A stretch of DNA of 64,000 bases, taken from positions 1-64,000 of the forward strand of contig JAJXZT010000032.1 of NCBI GenBank assembly GCA_021779935.1. Direction: 5' to 3'. The notes beneath the pieces were generated by a model. That model worked only from the letters and a program-made list of their open reading frames with translations. It had not been told where the DNA came from and did no database searches. This DNA is from Acidobacteriota bacterium. GTDB taxonomy: Bacteria; Acidobacteriota; Terriglobia; Terriglobales; Acidobacteriaceae. This document shows positions 58,509 to 64,000 of this stretch, piece by piece. Numbering within the stretch: position 1 is the first letter of the stretch; each line of letters opens with the position of its first letter. The translations under genes and the position numbers were made by a program.

Positions 58509-59768
58509 TCAGGCGGGTTCGTTAGCGGGATTGCCGTTTTCGACCATTTCCTCGCCACGCGCCAGGAACGCTCCGGCGGCGATCAACATCGAGAGCACAC
58601 CCAAACCGCAGACGCCGTGCCATCCCCAACGTCCCCAAGCCCACGTTCCCAGCAACGATCCCACCGATCCCCCAGTGAAATAAGAAATCATGTAGACGGT
58701 ATTCACGCGGTTGCGGGCCTGCGGGTGGAGCGAGAGGACGCGGCTCTGGTTGGCGACCTGCGCCGCCTGCACGCCGCCATCAAGTAGAACAACTCCGATT
58801 ACCAGTCCCCAGAGATGGAAGCCAAAGAGCCAGAAGACCACAAAGGCGGCGACGACGGCGACGATGGCGTTGGCAACGACAAAGCGCGGCGAGCGCCGGT
58901 CGGAGAGGCGTCCGGCGATGGGAGCAATGAAGACTCCCGTGGCGCCAACGATGCCGAAGAGTCCGGCGGCCTGGCTGCCGAAGTGATACGGCGGCGTCTC
59001 GAGCAGGAAGACGAGGGTGGTCCAGAAGGCAGTGAAGGCGGCAAAGAACATTGCCGCGACGAAGGAGACCTGACGCAACTTGGAAGTCTGGCGCGCGAGG
59101 TCCCAGATGGAGCGGATGAGCGCGGGATACGTGGTTTGCGAATGCGGTTTGAAGCTGGGAAGTTGGAGCCGAAGCAAGACGCCGAAGATGAAAGCTAATC
59201 CGGCAGCGATCCAGAACATGGTGCGCCAGCCAAGATGTTCAGCCACAACGCCGCTCAAAGTGCGCGCAAGAAGGATTCCGAGCAGAATGCCGCTCAAGAT
59301 GGTGCCGATGGTTTTTCCCTGCTCCTCCGGTGACGCAAGTTCGGAGGCGAGCGGAATGAGGATCTGAGATATGACCGTAGTAAGCCCGATCAGGAAGCTG
59401 GCGGCGATAAGCGCCGGCAGCGTGCGGGACTCAGCGGCAAAGACGAGAGCGCAGGCAACGGCGAAGAATAACGACACGACCAGGCGACGGCGGTTGACGA
59501 AGGCGCCGAGCGGAATGAAGAGCGGCATTCCGAGGGCATAGCCGACCTGGGTGAAGGTTGCGACGAGGCCGATCTCCTTGGGCGACACATTGAGGGCGCG
59601 CATCATGTCGGCAAGCATCGGCTGGTTGTAATAGATGTTGGCGACAGCAACGGCGGAAGCCACCGTCATGGTCCAAAGAAGCGCCCGCGAGAGCTGCGGC
59701 CGGACGATGGCGGATGCAGTGTCCAAGACGGAATTTTGAGAATCGGAAGTCAGCGGCTCAGAATGCAA
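58509..59768 (-). CDS. MFS transporter (probable drug or metabolite exporter)
   Basis: About 419 residues, 12 transmembrane helices. NIYYNQPMLADMMRALNVSP and the MFS loop (GAFVNRRRLVV) after helix 2 are typical of the YgaY/AraJ-like exporter group; IAGRLSDRRSPR repeats the motif in the second half. The frame begins at TTG 59,768 without a good site; the next in-frame ATG would cut into helix 1, so the start is uncertain. Substrate unknown. Confidence 0.82.
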   Translation of the reverse strand: MHSEPLTSDSQNSVLDTASAIVRPQLSRALLWTMTVASAVAVANIYYNQPMLADMMRALNVSPKEIGLVATFTQVGYALGMPLFIPLGAFVNRRRLVVSLFFAVACALVFAAESRTLPALIAASFLIGLTTVISQILIPLASELASPEEQGKTIGTILSGILLGILLARTLSGVVAEHLGWRTMFWIAAGLAFIFGVLLRLQLPSFKPHSQTTYPALIRSIWDLARQTSKLRQVSFVAAMFFAAFTAFWTTLVFLLETPPYHFGSQAAGLFGIVGATGVFIAPIAGRLSDRRSPRFVVANAIVAVVAAFVVFWLFGFHLWGLVIGVVLLDGGVQAAQVANQSRVLSLHPQARNRVNTVYMISYFTGGSVGSLLGTWAWGRWGWHGVCGLGVLSMLIAAGAFLARGEEMVENGNPANEPA

Positions 59769-59869
59769 AACGAATTACTTCCCCTACAAAACAATGACAC
59801 GCAATGTTTGGATGCGGCAAGCGAGGATTGTTGTGCAAATTCAGAAGAGAGGGATTCTTCGGGACTTGA

Positions 59870-59900
59870 TAAAAAGCAACGGCGCGACTATCGTCGCGCC
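59870..59900 (-). terminator. rho-independent terminator of nrdJ
   Basis: On the minus strand GGCGCGAC and GTCGCGCC (59,881-59,900) form a perfect 8-bp stem, followed by GTTGCTTTTT. A second hairpin (GCGGGCC/GGCCCGC, 59,919-59,936) lies between it and the stop codon. Confidence 0.75.
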
Positions 59901-59958
59901 GTGATTGACCCAGGTGACGCGGGCCTGAAGGCCCGCTCTACCGTCACTTCCCTTCTCG

Positions 59959-62940
59959 CTAGCTGCAACCGCTGGTGGAACCGCAGGACATGCAGCGGTA
60001 GCAGGAGCCGTTGCGGGTCATGATGGCGCCGCAGGTTGGGCAGCTTGGGGCGTCACCCATGTCGACGAAGCCCTTGAGGGCGTCGGAGGCGTGGTGGACA
60101 GAACCGGTTTCAAGCCGCGAATTGCGCGGTTCCGCCGAGGGTGAATACTCGGAGGCGTGAATGGAGTCGATGGCCGATTCGCCAAGCTGCGCCTTGGGAT
60201 GCGGGTGCAGGTCCTCGAACAACGACTGCTGCTGTCCGGTGAGGAAGCGCAGCTCGAGCCAGCGGAAGATGTAATCCATGATGGACTTGGCAAAGCCGAT
60301 GTCGGGATTGCCGGACCAGCCGCTGGGTTCGAAACGGCTGTGCGCGAACTTCTCACAGAAGAGCTTGAGCGGGACGCCGTGTTGCAACGAGATGGAAACG
60401 GCGGTGGCGAAGCAATCCATGAGACCGCTGACGGTGGAACCTTCCTTCGCCATGGTGATGAAGATTTCGCCGGGCTGTCCGTTGGGATAAAGGCCAACGG
60501 TGATGTAGCCCTCGTGTCCGCCGATGTTGAATTTGTGCGTCAACGAGATGCGCTCGTCGGGGAGCTTGTGGCGACGTGCGCGAGGAGGCGACTTGGGATC
60601 TTCTTCCTCGACGGCCACCGTCTTCTCCTCCTTCTTGCCGTCCTGCCGGGTGGTGAGCACCTGGTTTTTCTTGGAACCGTCGCGATAGATGGCGACGGCC
60701 TTGAGGCCGTGACGCCAAGCTTCAACATACGCGTCGGCGATCTCCTCGATGGTGGCCGACTCGGGCATGTTGATGGTCTTGGAGATGGCGCCGGAGATGA
60801 AGGGCTGCGTGGCAGCCATCATCTTGAGATGGCCCATGTGGTGGATGCTGCGCGTTCCCTTGGCCGGCTTGAAAGAGCAATCGAAGACGGCAAGGTGCTC
60901 TTCCTTGACGTGGGGCGCGCCTTCAATGGTTCCGGTAGCGTCAATGTAGCTGACGATGGCGTTGGCCTGGTCCTGGGTGTAGCCGAGCTTGAAGAGCGCC
61001 TGCGGCACGGTGCCGTTGACGATCTTGATCATGCCGCCGCCGACAAGCTTCTTGAACTTGACGAGCGCGAGGTCGGGCTCGACGCCGGTGGTGTCGCAAT
61101 CCATCATGAAACCGATGGTGCCGGTGGGCGCAAGCACGGTGACCTGCGCGTTGCGATAACCGAACTTTTCGCCATGAGAGAGCGCCTGATCCCAGCAGTC
61201 GCGGCTGGCTGCAAAGAGTTCCTTGGGAACGCGGGCGCGGCTGATGCTGTTGACCGAGGCGCGATGCATGCGAATGACATCGAGGAACGGTTCGCGGTTG
61301 AAATAGAAGCCGGGGCAGGCGCCACCGGGAGTGCCGGACTCGCCGTAGTACTCCTTGAGCTTGTCGCCGGCGGAAGCGAGCGAAGGACACTGCTCGGCGA
61401 TGCGAGCAGATTGGAGATACGCCTCGCCGCACATGATGGCGGTGACGCAGGCGGCGTAGTCGCGGCCAGCATCGGAGTCGTACGGAAGGCCGCTGGCCAT
61501 GAGAAGGGCGCCAAGATTGGCGTAGCCAAGGCCAAGCGGACGGAAGTCGTGAGAGTTGCGCGAGATGGATTCAGTGGGATAACCGGAGTTATCGACGAGA
61601 ATCTCCTGCGCGGTGATCAGGACATCGACGGCGAAGCGGTAGGACTCGACATCGAAAGTTCCGCTGGGCGCGAACTTCATCAGGTTCAACGACGCCAGGT
61701 TGCAGGCGGAGTCGTCGAGGAACATGTACTCCGAACAGGGGTTGGAGGCGTTGATGCGCGCGGTGTTCTTCGAGGTGTGCCACTTGTTGACCGTGGTGTC
61801 GTACTGCATGCCAGGGTCGCCACACTTCCAGGTGGCTTCGGCAATTCTGTTCAGGAGGTCGCGAGCCTTGTAGGTGGCGACGACGTGGCCGTCCTTGACG
61901 GCGCGGGTGGAGAAATCGGCATCGCGAACGACGGCATCCATGAACTCGTCGGTGACGCGGACGGAGTTGTTGGCGTTCTGGAAAAAGATGGACGAGTAGG
62001 CTTCGCTGTCGGGCGTGGAGCCGTCATAACCGGCCTGGATGAGAGACCACGCCTTGGCCTCCTCCTTCGACTTGCACTCGATGAAGTCGACAACATCGGG
62101 ATGGTCGATGTTGAGGATGACCATCTTGGCGGCACGGCGAGTCTTGCCGCCGGACTTGATGACTCCGGCAAAAGCATCAAAGCCCTTCATGAACGAAAGC
62201 GGACCGCTGGCAGTACCTCCGCCGGCGAGCTTCTCGGTGGAGCCGCGCAGAGGCGAGAGATTGGTGCCGGTGCCCGATCCCCACTTGAAGAGCATGCCCT
62301 CGGTCTTGGCAAGAGTGAGGATGGAATCCATGGTGTCGCGCACGGAGTTGATGAAGCAGGCGGAACACTGGGGATTGCGATAACCGGAGACGCCAAACTC
62401 GACGCGTCCAAGCTGCGGGTTCCAGTGCCAGGTGGCGGCATCAGAATTGGGTTCGAGACGATCGCAGCCGACATTGAACCAGACGGGCGAGTTGAAGGCC
62501 GCGTACTGGTGGAGCAGCAGATAGACGAGCTCGTCATGGAAGATGGCTGCGTCGTCAGCAGAACGGAAGTAGCCGCCGTTCATGCCCCAGTCGCGAATGG
62601 TTTCAGCAACGCGGGAGATGAGCTGACGGACACCGGTTTCGCGCTCGGGCGTGCCAAGCTGGCCGTGAAGATACTTGCTGGCGACGATGTTGGTGGCGGT
62701 CATCGACCAATCCTTGGGAGTCTCAACGTCCTTCTGTTCGAAGATGACGTTGCCCTTGGCGTCGGTGATCTGGGCGATACGGAGTTCCCACTGGATCTCG
62801 TCGTAAGGCGAGACCTCGGCGTGGGTGAAATATCGCTTGAAGGAGAGTCCAGGAGCCTTCCTCGTCGTCTTCTGGGCTGGTGTGGTTGCCGGCGCGGTCG
62901 TTGCCGCGGCATTTGTGGTCTTGTTGCCTACTTCGGCCAT
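59959..62940 (-). CDS. nrdJ: vitamin B12-dependent (class II) ribonucleoside-diphosphate reductase
   Basis: 993 residues. It makes deoxyribonucleotides using adenosylcobalamin, with or without O2. The substrate-site motif NPCSEYMF has Cys402; KWGSGTGTNLSPLRG and the PTGTIGFMMDCDTTG loop are class II hallmarks. The C-terminus holds a zinc ribbon (CPTCGAIMTRNGSCYRCMSC) used for thiol reduction. ATG 62,940 is preceded by AGGAG at 9 nt; the in-frame ATG at 62,976 lacks a site. No class I nrdAB is in the window. A cobalamin riboswitch is not evident in the leader. Confidence 0.93.
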   Translation of the reverse strand: MAEVGNKTTNAAATTAPATTPAQKTTRKAPGLSFKRYFTHAEVSPYDEIQWELRIAQITDAKGNVIFEQKDVETPKDWSMTATNIVASKYLHGQLGTPERETGVRQLISRVAETIRDWGMNGGYFRSADDAAIFHDELVYLLLHQYAAFNSPVWFNVGCDRLEPNSDAATWHWNPQLGRVEFGVSGYRNPQCSACFINSVRDTMDSILTLAKTEGMLFKWGSGTGTNLSPLRGSTEKLAGGGTASGPLSFMKGFDAFAGVIKSGGKTRRAAKMVILNIDHPDVVDFIECKSKEEAKAWSLIQAGYDGSTPDSEAYSSIFFQNANNSVRVTDEFMDAVVRDADFSTRAVKDGHVVATYKARDLLNRIAEATWKCGDPGMQYDTTVNKWHTSKNTARINASNPCSEYMFLDDSACNLASLNLMKFAPSGTFDVESYRFAVDVLITAQEILVDNSGYPTESISRNSHDFRPLGLGYANLGALLMASGLPYDSDAGRDYAACVTAIMCGEAYLQSARIAEQCPSLASAGDKLKEYYGESGTPGGACPGFYFNREPFLDVIRMHRASVNSISRARVPKELFAASRDCWDQALSHGEKFGYRNAQVTVLAPTGTIGFMMDCDTTGVEPDLALVKFKKLVGGGMIKIVNGTVPQALFKLGYTQDQANAIVSYIDATGTIEGAPHVKEEHLAVFDCSFKPAKGTRSIHHMGHLKMMAATQPFISGAISKTINMPESATIEEIADAYVEAWRHGLKAVAIYRDGSKKNQVLTTRQDGKKEEKTVAVEEEDPKSPPRARRHKLPDERISLTHKFNIGGHEGYITVGLYPNGQPGEIFITMAKEGSTVSGLMDCFATAVSISLQHGVPLKLFCEKFAHSRFEPSGWSGNPDIGFAKSIMDYIFRWLELRFLTGQQQSLFEDLHPHPKAQLGESAIDSIHASEYSPSAEPRNSRLETGSVHHASDALKGFVDMGDAPSCPTCGAIMTRNGSCYRCMSCGSTSGCS

Positions 62941-63769
62941 CTTGCGTGCTCCTTCTGAATCGCTCGTCTGCTGCATCCCCAGCAGAGCATGTCAGGGGCA
63001 AGAGCCCCATGGTTCCTAGTCACAAACGCGGGTAGGGGGTACCCGGTCACCCAATCCTCGACAGCTTGCGTCCAACTGCATTCACATATACGACGCGGAT
63101 ACGAGGCCCACTGCACCACCGTAATTTTGGGAACAAACATCCCTGTCCGGGACGGGCGTAAAAAATGCGCACAGCCCCGGTGCCTTACCGCGACACGACT
63201 CGCGGTTTGCTTGCCTTCTCCCGGCGCCACCGCAGCAAAATCACGGGAGGAGGCCATGTTTTAGAGATCACACCCAGAGTTCCGTCAGTCTCACGCTGGC
63301 GAACCACGATTTGTGTCCGGCAATACTCTTGCCGGTGCTCCAGATAAGGGCCGAACCGAGTGATACCGGAACGGCTGCGATCACTGGAGTTGAACGCGAG
63401 TCACCTCTGGCTCACGCTCTGCCGCCAGGTGCCCAAATCTGGCCCTGACGGTCTACCTACACAGTCCGTACTGCCCGAGAGCAGAACGGAGGTCCGAGGA
63501 AGAAAATACCCTTGGGAAGCGAACAGTACGCCCTCAGGTTGTGCGTGTCAAGAGGGTACCGCTATATGTTGTATTTTACTAGCCAACAGCAGCAAATGCC
63601 AGTGGAACGGCGCCAAATCCGCACCGGAAGAGGACCGAACCCGGAAACCAAGGGTTTCCGCATGTACGGGGATTCAGCTACGGCAGGCTGAAGGCCACCC
63701 CGGTCGCTTCCGAAACCCGGGGGCCCCGCGTCGCACTCGGCGAAAAGAATCACCAAAGTGACGGCTGGA
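62941..63769. other. nrdJ leader and unassigned sequence
   Basis: No supported gene. The part next to nrdJ is its promoter/leader region on the minus strand; I looked for and did not find the B12-box type sequence of cobalamin riboswitches. The remainder (63,264-63,769) has no frame with a convincing start and composition, and no recognisable RNA. Confidence 0.35.
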
Positions 63770-64000
63770 ATGCTGCAATTCGGAGAGTACGGCGTGCGAG
63801 AGGCGGGGTCAATAACCCAATTCTTGTGCAAGTGTGGAAAAGGAGGTGGGAGGCTGTGGATTTGCGGGGAGAAGTTCTCCAGCCAGAGGATTTTTCCGCC
63901 AAAGTGCGGCATCCCGGCCACCAGTTTGCCAAGGGACAGCACCCGCAACCGAGGAGTCAAACCTCACCACATCGAACTTTCACCCTGGGAGAGCATGTGG
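63770..64000 (+). CDS. possible partial gene running off the window
   Basis: An ATG at 63,770 opens a frame that remains open for 77 codons to the window end. It encodes FLCKCGKGGGRLWICGEKF and PPKCGIPATSLPRDSTRN, with Cys pairs suggesting a zinc ribbon. The upstream GGCTGGA is a weak site. The frame may also be chance; low certainty. Confidence 0.25.
   Translation, partial: MLQFGEYGVREAGSITQFLCKCGKGGGRLWICGEKFSSQRIFPPKCGIPATSLPRDSTRNRGVKPHHIELSPWESMW

Noticed and set aside
60157-62958. 933-codon open frame on the + strand opposite nrdJ
   Set aside because: It is an antisense shadow of a high-G+C gene; it has repetitive Gly/Val/Asp/Glu composition, no domain and no ribosome binding site, while the opposite strand encodes a complete NrdJ.
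62941-63400. Cobalamin riboswitch ahead of nrdJ
   Set aside because: No B12-box like sequence or the typical CCGC-ACTG element was found on the minus strand.
63264-63769. Possible RNA gene or ORF of 133 codons before the window end
   Set aside because: I compared it by eye with RNase P, tmRNA and group II intron cores and saw no matching conserved blocks; the open frame has poor composition and no start signal.

Overview
The window looks like a piece of an Acidobacteriota chromosome (Terriglobia-like, by inference). Signs of this are a 1.1 kb-residue Oar-type TonB-dependent receptor with an N-terminal carboxypeptidase-regulatory-like domain, a PknB-type kinase fused to TPRs, a B12-dependent ribonucleotide reductase, two periplasmic TPR-TlpA proteins and G+C-rich host genes. 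No 16S rRNA or other taxonomic marker is present, so the placement rests on gene style only.

Left host arm (1-15,310): a small membrane protein; a secreted S9 peptidase; an outer-membrane beta-barrel protein; a DoxX/PadR divergent pair sharing a palindromic operator; a Ser/Thr kinase-TPR protein followed by a small unknown protein; a TPR-TlpA thiol-disulfide protein; and a minus-strand block of ECF sigma factor, anti-sigma factor and TonB-dependent receptor that looks like one regulatory unit.

Prophage (about 15,311-50,853, roughly 35.5 kb): an apparently complete temperate siphovirus of the HK97 structural type, integrated into the 3' end of a tRNA-Leu(CAG) gene. An 18-bp direct repeat (15,311-15,328 and 50,836-50,853) marks the ends, and the tyrosine integrase sits next to the intact tRNA. 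The leftward early arm carries a Dam-type methylase, a primase-helicase, small DNA/zinc proteins and an HTH protein. A 640-bp non-coding hub (21,427-22,066) holds three 13-bp iteron-like repeats, an AT-rich inverted repeat and a palindromic operator. The rightward late arm runs: spanin-like protein, sigma-like protein, HNH nuclease, holin-like protein, lysozyme, small terminase, appendage proteins, large terminase, portal, protease, major capsid, connectors, tail tube, tail chaperone pair with a textbook -1 frameshift signal, tape measure, distal tail proteins, a 2,050-residue tail-tip protein ending in a Hint (intein-like) domain, further tail and accessory genes, and a second sigma-like protein.

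Right host arm (50,836-64,000): tRNA-Leu, a small histidine-kinase-DHp-like protein, OsmC, a mini zinc ribbon protein, a second TPR-TlpA paralogue, a small unknown protein, an SDR oxidoreductase, phenylalanine hydroxylase facing an Lrp/AsnC regulator, bacterioferritin, a small basic protein, an MFS exporter and nrdJ. Removing the prophage would put the two TPR-TlpA paralogues only about 7 kb apart.

The observations most worth following up are the Hint domain with an altered block-B residue on the tail tip, the phage-supplied terminator that replaces the host tRNA terminator, the frameshift signal, the iteron cluster, the split terminase genes and the two phage sigma-like proteins.
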